NCBI GenBank assembly: GCA_037102815.1
Contig: BTPP01000006.1
Span: forward strand, 3,286,001 to 3,350,000
Length of the DNA stretch: 64,000 nucleotides
DNA from: Neurospora intermedia
Lineage: Eukaryota; Ascomycota; Sordariomycetes; Sordariales; Sordariaceae
Direction of reading: 5' to 3'
Positions 46,301-58,892 of this stretch are shown piece after piece. The first letter of the stretch is position 1; every line of letters starts with the position of its first letter. A program made the position numbers and the translations under genes. Under the pieces are notes generated by a model. It was not told where the DNA came from. It saw only the letters and a program-made list of their open reading frames with translations, and did no database searches.

Positions 46301-49300
46301 AGACGGAGACGTTCTGGAGGGAGCAGCTTGCTGGACTGCATCCCCGTCTGTTGATCAAATTGTTTCACTTTGCTCCTTTCAGCACAGCTGAGTTGCCAGC
46401 GCCGGTACTACTGACAAAACCCATCCCAATTTCACTCAGTCAAGTCCTTAGCAAGGCTAGACACTCGAGCGTCTCACTTCTCTCCCTTGTTCAAGCCTCA
46501 TGGGCCACCGTTTTGTCGGTGGTACTGAGGACAGAAGACGTATGCTTCGGTAACGTGCTCAGCGGCCGTACCCTGTCAATCGAGGGAATTGATGAGCTCG
46601 TGGCGCCTTGCTTCAATACAGTCCCGGTGAGGATGAGGTTGGACGATCTCGAGGGACGCAGGAATTTTGACTTGGTGAAAGCATTTGGCCAGCTGGGGAC
46701 TAGACTTTTAGAAGGGCCTGGGTTTGCATCTTTGAGAAAGGTGCAGGGGCTTGTTCAGGCACAGGAGAGACTTTTTGACACACTTTTGTTGCTGCAACAA
46801 GGTGGCGGATATGGGGAGAAGGAGGACAGCCTGTGGAAGGTGGTGAGAGATGAGGGTGATATGGATGTGAGTTCTCCTCTGCTGATTGACTTGTTGGTGA
46901 TGATGATCAAGGGACGATAGGTTGCAGAATTTGCGCTGACGGCTACAACGCAGGTCCCGATCGTGGTTGAGTTCGTTCCTGACGCGGAGAAGGATGAGCT
47001 GCTGGTGAATTTGCATTTGGAGCGGTAAGTCGTCTCAGAATCCGTTTTCCATGCGATGGGAAAGGCTTTCTGACACGCATTGAAACAGTGGACACTTCAC
47101 CAAGGATTTCGCCGAACTGGTTCTTGATCTCCTCTTCAGCACCCTCGACAACTTCCTAAAGTATCCTGCCTCGCATATCTGGCAATTGGATACCCTTCCC
47201 GCGAACCTGAAGGAGAAGCTCACAGAGATGCCTTTCAATGACACTGAAGTATCAACCTCGTCGGCCCCTCATGTCCAAGCAAACGACGCGAGAAAAGAAG
47301 AGTGGTCCGATCTTGAGTCCCGTATTTGCAGTGTTCTGGCCTCACTTATGACGAACAAGGACCGTCGCATTGGGAGACAGACAACCATCTACCAACTCGG
47401 TCTAGACAGTATCTCCGCCGTGCAGATCGCTTCGATGCTGCGAAAGGAACTGGCTTGTGAAGGTACGAAGGTCAATGCCAGCGATATCGTTGCGCATCCT
47501 AGTTGCGCTTCATTGGCTGCGTTCCTTGAGAGCCAGACGGGTAACAATAAGGCCGTTGTGATTGAGCCGAAGACTATGACGGATGACATCGCAAAGTTTG
47601 CTGAAGAGGTTCAGTCCCAGCTTGAACCACAGCTTGTCTCACAGGGTGTCCGGCTCGAGAACGTGGAAAACGTTTTGCCTTGTACTCCGTTGCAAAGCGG
47701 AATGTGGATGCAGTTCGTGCAGTCCGCTCAAAAAGGAGGGAGGGATTACCTCAACTTTCTGGAGTACCGGATTGATACCGCAAAAGGCGTTGGACTGGAA
47801 GACCTGGAGAAGGCGTGGGAGATGCTCTTCAAGGCTCAACCCATCCTCCGCACCGGCGTCATGGCCGTTGAGCATGATGACTGCGCTTTTGCTATGGTTC
47901 AGTACCAGCCTGGCGCTGTCAAGAAGCCGGTGCTTGTGATCAAGGGACAGCCTTTTGAGGTTGAGAAGTGGCGGAGTGATCTCGCTGACGGCATCCTGAG
48001 CGAAAAGCAGTCCGTGCCGTGGGGCGTTTCTTTGGTTGAGGGTGATGATGGGTTGGCGATGCACGTCGGCCTGCATCACGTTCTCTACGACGCGCATTCT
48101 CTGCAAGTCCTCATGGTGGAACTTGCCAAAGCTGTCTTTGACAATGACCTCATCCCGCTGACGTCTACTGAAACCGGAACCGCTGTCGCGGATATTCTCA
48201 CGCAAATCGAGACTTCCCGGCAGACGGCCGAAAAGTTCTGGAAGGGGCAGGCGGAGAAGACAGTTATCAACAGCTTCCCAGTGATGACGCCCTTGAAGGA
48301 GTCGACCAGGAAGATCCAGGTGGAAACGCTGCAGGGTGGCCTGTCGCTACCTGAACTGGAGAAAGCTGCGGCCAAATCGGGGTATAGCTTGCAAGTCCTC
48401 CTTCAGGCTTCGTGGGCGCGGGTGCTGTCGGCCTACTTGGGTGAACCGTCAGTGACGTTTGGGGTGGTTCTCTCGGGCAGAAACAGTGAAGTGACGAGAG
48501 ACGCGATCTTCCCGTGTATCACCACCTTGCCGGTCATTGCTGCGAATACTGCGAGCAACGAGGAAATGCTGCAGGAGATGATGAAGTACAGTGCCGAGCT
48601 GTACAAGCAGCAGCATCAGCCGTTGGCGAAGATTCAGCAGTGGCTTGGAAGGCCGGACACGAGATTGTTTGACACGCTGGTTGTTTATCAAAGGTTCTCA
48701 TCTAACACCTCCATAATTGAAAAGCAAGCCCCGTGGAGCCTTGTCGAGGATGCTGCGACAATCGATTACCCCGTCTCCATTGAGGTCGAACCTCAACCTA
48801 ACGGAGAGGTGAAGTATGCCGTTACTTTCTTCGACGACGTCCTCCCTCGTCAGCAAGCCCAGCTCGTTTTAAGGCAGTTTCAGGCAATGGTGGAGTATCT
48901 TGCTCTTCACCCAGCTGCCGACGAGGATGGACTGTTGGAGCGGCGTCCGGAGCTGTTCGCCATCGATCCCCCCGAGAAAGCCACCTTGCCAGTGCCGGAC
49001 GATATTCAATTTCTCCACCAATTTGTCGAGGTCCAAGCTCTCAAGACTCCCGAGAAGACGGCCCTGTTCTTTGCTGATGGGTTTCATTCCCATGGCGAGC
49101 CCATAGGAAGGGAGTGGAGTTATAGTAAGCTTAATGCTAACGGAAACCGGGTAGCGAACCTGCTTTCAAAACATGTCAAGGTTGGAGATATTGTGGCAGT
49201 CTACTTTGATAAGTGTCCTGAGGCGTTCTTTGCTATCTTGGGTGTCCTGAAGGCGGGATGTTCGTTCGTGGCGCTGGATCCTGGAGCGCCCGAGGCAAGA

Positions 49301-52300
49301 AAGGAGTTCATTGTCAAGGATTCTGGGGCCACCGCCTTGTTGACCACGGCTGGCAAGTCCACACAGATGGACTTCGTTGTCAAGGTGCCGGTCATGGGTG
49401 TGGATCTCGAGGCGTTGAAAAGCATGTCGGCTGACCCGCCGTTCTTGGATCGGGAGCTACTTCCGTCTGATGCGGCCTACTGTCTTTACACCTCTGGCAC
49501 AACAGGCACCCCTAAAGGTTGCGAGATCACACACGACAACACAGTTCAATGCATGCTTGCCTTCCAGCACATTTTCACTGGCCACTGGGACAACACATCC
49601 CGCTGGCTCCAGTTCGCCTCCCTGCACTTCGACGTTTCTGTCCTTGAACAGTACTGGTCCTGGTCCGTAGGTATTACCCTTGTCGGCGCGCCCAAGGACC
49701 TCATTCTCGAAGATCTCGCGGGAACTATCTCCCGACTGCAAATTACGCACATCGATCTCACTCCTTCTTTGGCAAGGTTGATACACCCCGACGATGTCCC
49801 GTCCCTGTGTCGCGGCGTGTTCATAACAGGAGGCGAAAGCCTGAAGCAAGAGATTCTGGATGCGTGGGGCGATAGGGCCGTCATCTATAACTTTTACGGT
49901 CCGACGGAGGCAACGATTGGTGTAACAGTGTACCCGAGAGTTCCGAGGAACGGGAGGGCGAGCAATATTGGGCGGCAGTTTTTGAATGTCGGTTCGTACG
50001 TGCTGAAACCGGGTACAGACAAGCCTGTCCTGCGCGGTGCTGTTGGCGAGTTGTGCGTCTCTGGCAAGTTGGTTGGCAAGGGTTATCTGGGGAGGGAAGA
50101 TCTGACCAAGGAGAGGTTCCCTACTTTGCGGGTAATTGGTCAAGAGGAGAAGGTCTACCGCACTGGCGACCTTGTCAGAGTCTTGCATGATGATTGCTTT
50201 GACTTCTTGGGTAGAGCGGATGATCAGGTTAAGCTCAGAGGGCAAAGGTTGGAAATTGGGGAGATCAACCATTCGATCAAAGTGGGAGTGGAGGAGGTGC
50301 AGGATGTGGCAACGGTGGTGATACGCAACGAAAAAGCCGGCAAAGATTTCCTTGTTGCTTTCGTGACAACAGCCATCAGAACGCGGGGAGTGGAGCAGCA
50401 GAAATTGGAGGTGATCAAAGACGGAAACGACACTGCTGAACTGCTTCACAAGGTCCGGCAAGCCTGTCGCGCAAAGCTCCCCGGGTACATGGTCCCAACC
50501 TACGTCGTCCGTCTGCCGTACATCCCGCTGTCAGCGAACAATAAGGCGGAAATCAAGGAGTTGAAACGTCTCTTCTCCTCGTTAACGCAGGAAGAACTTG
50601 TCAGCCTCTCCCCTTCTGCCTCCATCGCACCCGGCAGCTTGACCCCTAATGGTCAGAAAGTCGCCGCCGTCCTCGCAGAGATGCTCTCCATCTCTCCTGA
50701 ACTCATTACCCCCTCTACCTCCATATTCGAATTGGGTCTCGACTCCATCTCTGCTCTTCGCTTCAGCCGGGCGCTCAAGAGAGCCGGTTTTCCTCAAGCC
50801 TCTCCGTCACTAATTCTCAGCCATCCGCTCATTGCAGACTTGTCACAAGCCTTGGACTTGGGCAAGGCGCAATCCAACACCGCTCAAATTGCTGCTGCCA
50901 AGCAACTCGTGCAAGCGTGCCAGCATCGCCACATGGCGAATGTCTGTAAGGAGCTGGGGCTGAAGAGAGAGGAAATAGAGTATGTGGCGCCGTGTACCGC
51001 TTTGCAAGCTGGTATGATTGCCCGGAGGGAGAAGTATTATAATACCTTCCTATTCAAGATGACGGAGGGAGTGGATGTAGAGAGGTTGGAGAGTGCATGG
51101 AACGAAGTCATGGACGAGTACCCGATTCTGAGGACCAAATTCGTGCAGACTACTGAGGGATTTGTTCAGGTCGCTGTTATGCCTGGAGCAACAGATCCAA
51201 AGCTGAATTGGAAGCAATTGAAGGTCGAGGAAGAGGCTGAGGTGGAAGAGAGAGTGCAGGTGACGAGAAGGGAGTGGCTACGGGATGATACCGGGGGGGT
51301 TATCAAGCGAACCATGGAACTCCAGCTGTTTGGTATCCTCAGGCCCGATCTCCACAAGGAGCGGCTCTTGGCGTTTCACATCTTTCATGGCGTTTACGAT
51401 GCCAACAGCCTGGAGGTGATCCTCCAGAAGGTGGCATCTGCATATTGTGGCGAGGTCGGTCAGGGTGAGAAGATCCCATCCTTCCTCGAAGCCCTCTACC
51501 ACGGCCCCCTCCAATCCTTCTCTCACTCCAAGCCTTTCTGGCTTTCACACCTCAACAATGCCTGTCCCGAGCCGACCTTCGCCGTCGTCAAAGGCGCCAG
51601 CACAAAGGCCTTCAGTTCCCGCACCACCATCCCTTTCACTCTCCAGAGTTTGAGCAAAAGTCTAGGAGTAACCAACCACTCCCTTCTGCAAGCCGCTTGG
51701 GTCGCCGTCTTAGCCAAACAATTCGGCGTCAGAAACCCAACGATCGGAGTCATTGTTTCGGGACGGGCTATCGAGCTTGAGGGTGCGGAGCGCGTCGTTG
51801 GCCCGCTTTTAAACACGCTGCCGTTCCATGCTTCGGTTGGCAATAGAACGTATAAGGAGCTGGTGAGGAGTTGCCATGACTGGAATTCGAAGGTAGTGGA
51901 ATGGCAGCATGTGCCGCTTAGGGAGATTCAAAAGTGGTGTGGAAAGGCCGGGAAGGGGCTGTTTGAGGTGTTGTTCTCGTTCCAACCGGAGCAGCCTTCG
52001 AAACCCCAGGAAGAGTTTTGGACAATCATGGACGAGGATGTCGACACTCAGGCTGATTATCCGCTGGCGCTTGAGGCAACTTTGACGAGGAATGGGGAGG
52101 TGAGATTGTTGATTGTTGCACAGGAGGCGGTAGCTAGTGAGAATATGATGGAGAAGTTGATGGAAGGTTTGGTAGAGATTATGACGGAGCTAGGAGAGGA
52201 TCCGGAGGGAGTGATTGTGGTTGGTGATGGGATCAACTTGGTCACGGGGCAGCAAGAACCTGGACACGAGACCAACAAGGTGGAGGACGTCAACAAAGGG

Positions 52301-55300
52301 AGAGAAAACTCCGAGTTTGTCTGGACTGGAGCCACCAAAACGATTCGCGAACAGATTGCTACCCTGGCGGAGGTCGCTGCTGACACAGTCACCGAGAGAA
52401 CCTCGATCCTGGAGCTTGGCCTGGATAGTATCGACACTATCAAACTTTCTGCACGGTTGAGGCAGTTGGGTGTTAGTATCAAGCCAAGCGAGTTGATGAA
52501 AGCGCAGACAATTGAGGGATTGCTTCCTTACTTGGAGGAACAAAAGCTCACGGACGGCACGCAAGCGAACGGCGACCACTTACGAGGAATGGTCTCATCT
52601 AGTCCATGGGACAAATGGGTCGACAAAATCCGCGAACAACAAGGAGATGTGGAAACAGTCTTGCCCGCCACCCCCCTTCAAGACGGCATGGTCGCCGAGA
52701 TGGTTCATTCGGACTTTCAGCTGTACTTCAACCACGACATCATGGAGATTGAACCGCATGTCGACCTGGGCAAGCTCAAGACTGCGTGGCAGACCGTGGT
52801 CGCCAACTCCCCCATCTTGCGGACATCCTTCTTCATGGTGGATGACCCCACGTTGGATTTTGCTTACCTCCAGGTTGTCCACGAAAAACTCCCTGCAGAA
52901 GCCATCAAAGATGTGAAAATCGAAAGAGAGGAAGACCTATCCAAGATCACCGACTATACTACCGCTCGGGCTCGAAAAGCTGGCGGCCATGCCAGCCTTC
53001 TGCAGCTGGTATTCGCGACACTGGGTGACAGGAGATTCGTAGTTCTCTCCATAGCTCACGCCCTCTACGACGGGTGGTCTCTCTCCCTCCTCCACCAAGA
53101 CGTCCAAGCCGCTTACGAGGGCCGGTACACACCTCGCCCATGGTATGAGGCATACCTGGAGGAGATTATCCGCTCAGGCGATGATCGATCAACAGCCTAC
53201 TGGTCTGGATACCTGGCTGGCGCGAAACCGACGTTTTACCCTCAACTTTCTCTCGAACAGTCTTCGGTCATCCACCAGCACGAAACTACCTCCCAACTTG
53301 ACTTCTACAAGATCAAGTCCTTCACCAAGAAGCACGCCATAACCCTGCAAACACTTGGTCAAGCCTGCCACGCCGCCGTGCTCGCCACCGTTACCCGAAG
53401 CCTAGACGTCATGTTTGGCGCAGTTCTCACCGGTCGCGCCGGTTCAGAAGAAGCTGAACAGCTCATGTTCCCCACCATGAACACTGTTGCGGTCAGAAGC
53501 GTGCTGCATGGAGATGTAAAAAGTTGGTTGCGATACATGCAGGGTGTTTCGAATGATATCGGTGGGAGGGAGCATTTTCCGTTGAGGAAGATGCAGCGGT
53601 TGGTGAAAGGGGGTGGACAGCTCTTCAACACGTTGTTCGTTCTCCAAAGAGGGGTGCCCGGCGCTAACACAGGAGCAGGTGGTGAAGTGCTGGTGAGGTC
53701 AGTAGGTGGAAGTTCGGCGGTTGAGTACCCCGTTTGTGTGGAGATGGAGGTTGTTTCTGGCGCAGATGGAGGGGAGAAATTGATTTGGAGAACAGCGTGC
53801 GACTCACGATTTGTGGATGGCGAGAAGGGGGCGGAAGAGTTGCTGAAGAGATTGGATAAGGTGTTGAGGTATTTGGTTGAGAGTGGGGAGAAGAGTGTAC
53901 TGGAGTTTCAGGAAGGTAAGATGAGGGTTTGTGGGTTGGACGGTTTCACTTCGGCAACAGACGATGACATCGTTGCGGTTGAGGGCAAGGATTTAGTAGA
54001 GGATGCAGATGTTGGTGGAGAGTGGTCGGATCTGGAGGAGAGAATCAGGTCTGTCCTTGCAGATGTTGCTGGCCTGGAGGTATCTGCGGTCCAGAAGGGC
54101 AACAACATCTACCATCTGGGCCTGGACTCCATCTCCTCCATCAAGGTCGTTTCTCTCCTACGAAAACAGGGGGTATCGATCCCGCTCCGCCAGTTGTTGA
54201 AGGCAAAGAGTGTTCCCGCCATGGCTCAGGTTGCTACTGAGGCCGGAGAGCAGCCTGCAGCGAGGTCAACCGAAGCTGCGGCTCCGAATGGCACTGGAAA
54301 TGGTATCAACACTGTCGACGAGACCTCTCTACCTCCCAAGCATATCGACGAAAAGCACATCACCGCCCTATTCTCTCAAGCCGATATCATTCCCTCCTCT
54401 ACTAGGCCGGTAATCGACAATATCGAGGCCGTCCTCCCTGCCACGGCCATGCAAGTCCACATGCTCTCCGTCTGGCAAAACACCCAAGGCGATGCCTTCC
54501 ACGCGACCTTCACATATCGTCTCACCGACAACGTCAGCAAGTCCTCTCTCTCGGGTGCTTGGAAGTTTGTGGTTGCCGAGTTTCCCATTCTGCGGACCAT
54601 CTTCTTAGCGAATGACCAGCCTGAGAAGCCGGTAGTGCAGGTCATTCTCAGGCCTGATGCCCTGGGTGACAACCCAGCTGAGGATATCGATCCAAAGCAG
54701 TGGTCAAGTTTGTCAAGAAAGGGTCAAGGTGGATTAGTCCAGCCGTTGAACTCCATGGTCGGTCAACAAGCTGACAACGGGGATTGGATCTTGAGCTTCA
54801 CGATTCATCATGCTTTGTACGATGCGATAAGCTTGCCATTGATGGTTAACCGGCTCGCCACCTTGTGCGCCGGCGCCAGCATCAGTGGAGAAGCGGATGC
54901 TTCCAAGTCGCTTGAGGTCTGGAGGGAGTATAGCAGACAGCTAACACATCAAAGTGCGATGGCGAAGCAGTTCTGGACGGAATACCTTGCTGGCGCGAAG
55001 TCGACACCTGTTGACCTCAACCTGGACACTTCGGTAACGAGTTCAACGACAGAAACACAGTCAACCACAGCAGCATCAGCTCTAGAGAAGGCAGCAGAAG
55101 CACCATCACCGCAATCCACCTGGCTACCCGACTTCCTCCGACCTCTTGTAGACGGACTCTCTCGTTTCCTGCCAGGAGCCGTATGGCAACCAGCACCAGC
55201 TCCAAAGCATCAGTCCCGACCCTCGCGGCGCGTTTCTCTAGTCCAGCGCAATGCCATTGTGGACGTCTCCAGGATCAAGAAACTGTGTGCCGCGGCAGGG

Positions 55301-55984
55301 GTCTCAATCCAAGCCCTCTTCTTCGCTGCTTACGCACGTTTCGTCTCGGAAACTATTCAGGCCAAATCCCGAGACGTGGTCTTTGGAGTTTATCTTGCCA
55401 ACCGCTCTTCCGACCTCTCTGAAATCCCATACCCCACTCTCTGCCTTGTGCCGTTGCGCGTTCGAGTCCAAGAAAGCCTGGTGGACATGGCCAAGCGGAT
55501 CCAAGACGATCTGTACAAGATCTCCGATCCTGGACATGTTGGTGTGGGACTCTGGGAGATCAAAGAGTGGACAGGAGTGGTGGTGGATGGGTTTGTCAAC
55601 TTTTTGAGTGTGCCTGTGTCTTCTTCCAACACTGATTCCAAGGGGGCAGGCAAGGAGGGACAAGACAAGGCTGTGAGGATGGAACTGGTGAGCGAGGAGG
55701 AGGTGAAGGCAATGGGAGAGGCCGAAGACCAGCAGGAGTTTTCCGTGCCTAAGGAGCTCGAGAACAATGCGGTTAGGGATGCGTATCCGGTGAGTTTGAT
55801 CATGTCGGTTTTTCTCAGGAGGACGGCTCATGCTAACAATGTAACACAGGATGCAATCGATGTGGAAGTTGCCATCGAGCGCGACGCGGTTACGATTGGC
55901 GTGTTTGGATCGAAGTATAAGCTCGGGCCGGATGGTGCTCGGTTTGTGATTGGAAAGATAACCAAGGCGTTGACGGCATTGTGA
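40381..55984 (+). CDS. sidC: ferricrocin-type siderophore NRPS
   Basis: Nonribosomal peptide synthetase for an intracellular hydroxamate siderophore (ferricrocin/ferrichrome type), joining N5-acyl-N5-hydroxyornithines with small amino acids. Exons are 40381-46866, 46954-47024, 47089-55789 and 55850-55984, giving 5130 residues. The apparent break at 46920 is two ordinary introns (87 and 64 bp); the third intron (60 bp) is in frame and easily missed. Domain order by motif: A1 (YTSGSTG near 185), T1 (Ser 575), C1 (HH 772), A2 (1245), T2 (1702), C2 (1928), T3 (2293), C3 (2515), A3 (2983), T4 (3405), C4 (FHGVYDA, His 3619), T5 (3966), C5 (His 4176), T6 (4533), C6 (4759). Three A domains with surplus T-C units and a terminal C domain fit an iterative hexapeptide siderophore synthetase. 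Divergent partner sidA supplies hydroxyornithine. Confidence 0.93.
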
Positions 55985-56111
55985 GGGGTTTCGGGAGCGT
56001 GTTCTCGTTTACGTGTACATGGGTAGTATTTACGGCGTCGAGGGACATTCGCTCGTATACGTTCGCTGCATTATGCATCACAATCTAGGTACGATAGAGA
56101 TTTGTTCTCGT

Positions 56112-56972
56112 TCATTGTTTCTGCTTGTCCTTCTTCCATGTCCAATCCGCGTCTGTTGTCGCCAAAAAGTTAGCGTATATCCGGGAAGAGAAGAAGAAGA
56201 GAAAGAGGACCAGGGCATGTCTGAGTTACGAGGGACAGAAAAACTCACCGGGATGCATCTCGGGCACCTCAATATCCTTCCTACCTTCTCTCTTGGCCCT
56301 CCAATCCGCCCCCGGGAATCGTTGGTCTCTCTCATCCAACACCTTCTCCATGTCCACGGGGAACTGGCTCTCGTCGGTAAAGCTCGTCATCAACTGCGGC
56401 TCCCCGAGGGGCAACTTATCGCCCCTATCCACCTGCCACAAGTGATAGATCTTGCCATAGAGGGTAACCACTTTTTCCATCTCCGTCTTCTCCGCCTTCT
56501 CCCAGGCGGCCTGCGGCATCAGCCCGGGAGGCTTGGGCATGATCAACATGCCGCTCTTGACCTCAAACACATGGGTATGCCAGTACCTCCTCTCTTGTTG
56601 GGGAAGCGTCTCGTACAGCTTGGGGGTGATCATGTACTCGATGCCCAGGATGCGGGCGCCGGGGTTGGGTGAGTCGTAGAGAATGCACTGTCGCACGTCC
56701 TCGGTCAGGTGGGCGCAGTAGTGGTTGGCTTCGACGAAGCGGGTGGGGTCCGAGGCGTACACGTGAAAGGCGTTGAGGTGGGCGCAGATGGATTTGACGG
56801 GGCTGAAGTCCTGAGCGAGGGAGGCGCCGGTTTCGAGGGCGGAGGAGAGGGTGGTTTTGGGAGAGCCGGGGATGGACGGGTTGGCGGGGTCGCGGCAGGC
56901 GAGAGAGGGAGTGGGCACGTCTTCTCGGGTGTCGCTGTATTTGGTGGAGGTGGTGTTGTTGTTGTTTGACAT
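56112..56972 (-). CDS. DUF1264 / oil-body-associated-like protein
   Basis: Two exons, 56972-56249 and 56152-56112, around intron 56248-56153 (GTGAGT...CAG), giving 254 residues. The last exon encodes a short basic tail ([13 protein letters not shown]). The body matches the DUF1264 family, whose plant members (OBAP) associate with lipid bodies: [33 protein letters not shown] near residues 57-90, [20 protein letters not shown], and [16 protein letters not shown] with conserved His residues. It has no membrane segment or signal peptide. The biochemical role in fungi is unknown. It ends 127 bp from the NRPS stop in convergent orientation, so co-regulation is not implied. Confidence 0.85.
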
Positions 56973-58892
56973 TGTGGGTGATGGTGACTAGGTAAGTATA
57001 GGTAGAGGTAGGTACCTGAATTTCAATGTTGGTGGACGGAAAGAGAAAGAGTTCTTCGACTACCTGTGTGTATTCAGGAAACTGAAGAAAAAGAGCGACA
57101 ACGAACTTGAAGTGGTAGAGGTAAGAGGCAATAGGACAATTCCTTTGATCAAGAAGCTCTTTCCCCAAGCTACCTCTATTTGGTGACGTCACGATGGTGA
57201 TTGAGAAGCTTAATGCCCCGCGGACTGGACATGTTTGCCTGCCGCGGGGAAGCCAAGGTAGGCTTGGTAGTGTACTTTAACAGGATGTCCGCACAAAGGC
57301 CCGTTGAACTGTTAGTGCTCTTTGATTCGCCTCGCAACCCTCTAGCAGTAAACATCCAGTCCTTACAGTACTGAATGTCACTTCCATCCAACATTTGTCC
57401 ACCCGATACTTTCGAAGGCCACTCTTGGGCAGACTAGGCCAATGCTCCTCATTACCACAACACCATGAACATGGATCTCCATGCTACACTAGTGTTTGCA
57501 CAAACTGATCCAAGGGACGGCCCCCTTCCGTGCCGGTCCGCCCAGTTTCGCCCCGGTCCGCCCCGGATTGGCGGTGGAGACGGCGGGGCTTCTTTGATTG
57601 ACTCGAACATATGATGATGGCTGGCTTCGTCTGTCCGTTATCTTGGCCCTAGGCTGCTTCCCGTTGTTGTAAACTTCGACTGCGGGAGGGGTAATTTCAG
57701 TTCTCATGTTGTCAAACGTAAACAAATCAGTTTTGTGAGTGTAACCCCCTCCCTCTTTGGCCACGCAGGCAACAAGGCGCAGCAGCACTTGAAGAAAGAA
57801 GAGGAGATAGGCCAACTCAACGTGCTCAACTTGGTCAAGATCAATGTGGTCTACCTACTAGGTTTAGTTCACAGAAACCACCTTGGACTTCAGTTGCATG
57901 TACATTGTGGCGATGCAGGTCAACAATGGGGCTGACTGACGAAAAAGACAGTCGGGGATATGTATGTACATATGTATTTGTTGCGGAGGTCGCCCACGAT
58001 GAAACAGGCCGAAAGAGCCAGAACCTTCCTGCCTGATGGGACTTGGGGGCTGAAAAGGAAATCTTTCCCCAAGAGGATGGAAAGAACTGACGAGATGGCA
58101 GCCAGCGGGATGTCCACTGCAGACGAGGTGGATGGAGCGCGGGCTGTCTGCCTGCCGTGCGTGCTTATGTACCCCCAATTCGGGCCTGGCGCATTGTTAG
58201 CGCAGTCCCGCTCCAGTGCCTGCCTCCGCCATCTCCGCTGATCTCCAATCGAGTCCATTTCGAGTGCAACCTCCCTCAACAAATTCTAGAATTTCCATCA
58301 CCACCATTGGTGGCCTTGTCCGCACTTTTCTCGACCCTCGTCGGGTACACACACGACATGGACCCTGACTCGACCACCCCGACCACCCCCATCGCCCCGT
58401 CCGACCCTAGCGAATCCGCCCAACATCACCAATTCCAAACTGCCTTCTTGCAGCATGTCGCGACCAAAATGGTTGTTTACCGTCGCACACACGGTGGCGG
58501 CGGCAGAGCCTCCTTGGATCGAGGTAGTATTCGAGGTCCAAGCTATGTATGTTGTTGTCACAACTGATGTGGCTGCGCCCCTTCTCGTAAACCTCGTCTG
58601 TCTGCTACGAATCCAACACTCATCGTCTCTTTTTCTGGCTCCAGGTTATGTCTTTACATAGATAGAGCCCCATCCTCTTCCGTCGAACACGATTAAACCA
58701 CGCCAACGACGACCACGACACCACCATCACGATCACGAATACATTCGTACCCACACACGGGCCACTGCCACTACAACGCTTGAGAAACCCAAACAACATT
58801 CAACCACACACCTATGCCCATTCCCAACTCGACTCGTCCATAACGGCCTCTTTCCGTTCCTGTCTCTGGGGATCGTCCCCTAGACCGTCAAC
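56973..58892. other. intergenic between divergent genes
   Basis: About 1.9 kb between the DUF1264 gene (minus) and the modin-like gene (plus). ORFs such as those on minus at 57489-57815 and plus near 58157-58567 have no family features. The last 250 bp are C/A-rich leader. No repeat or RNA gene is seen. Confidence 0.5.

Noticed and set aside
46867-47088. Apparent frameshift splitting the NRPS into 2179- and 2932-residue ORFs
   Set aside because: Two consensus introns (46867-46953, 47025-47088) restore the frame exactly. The extra residues of the first ORF after 46866 are translated intron.
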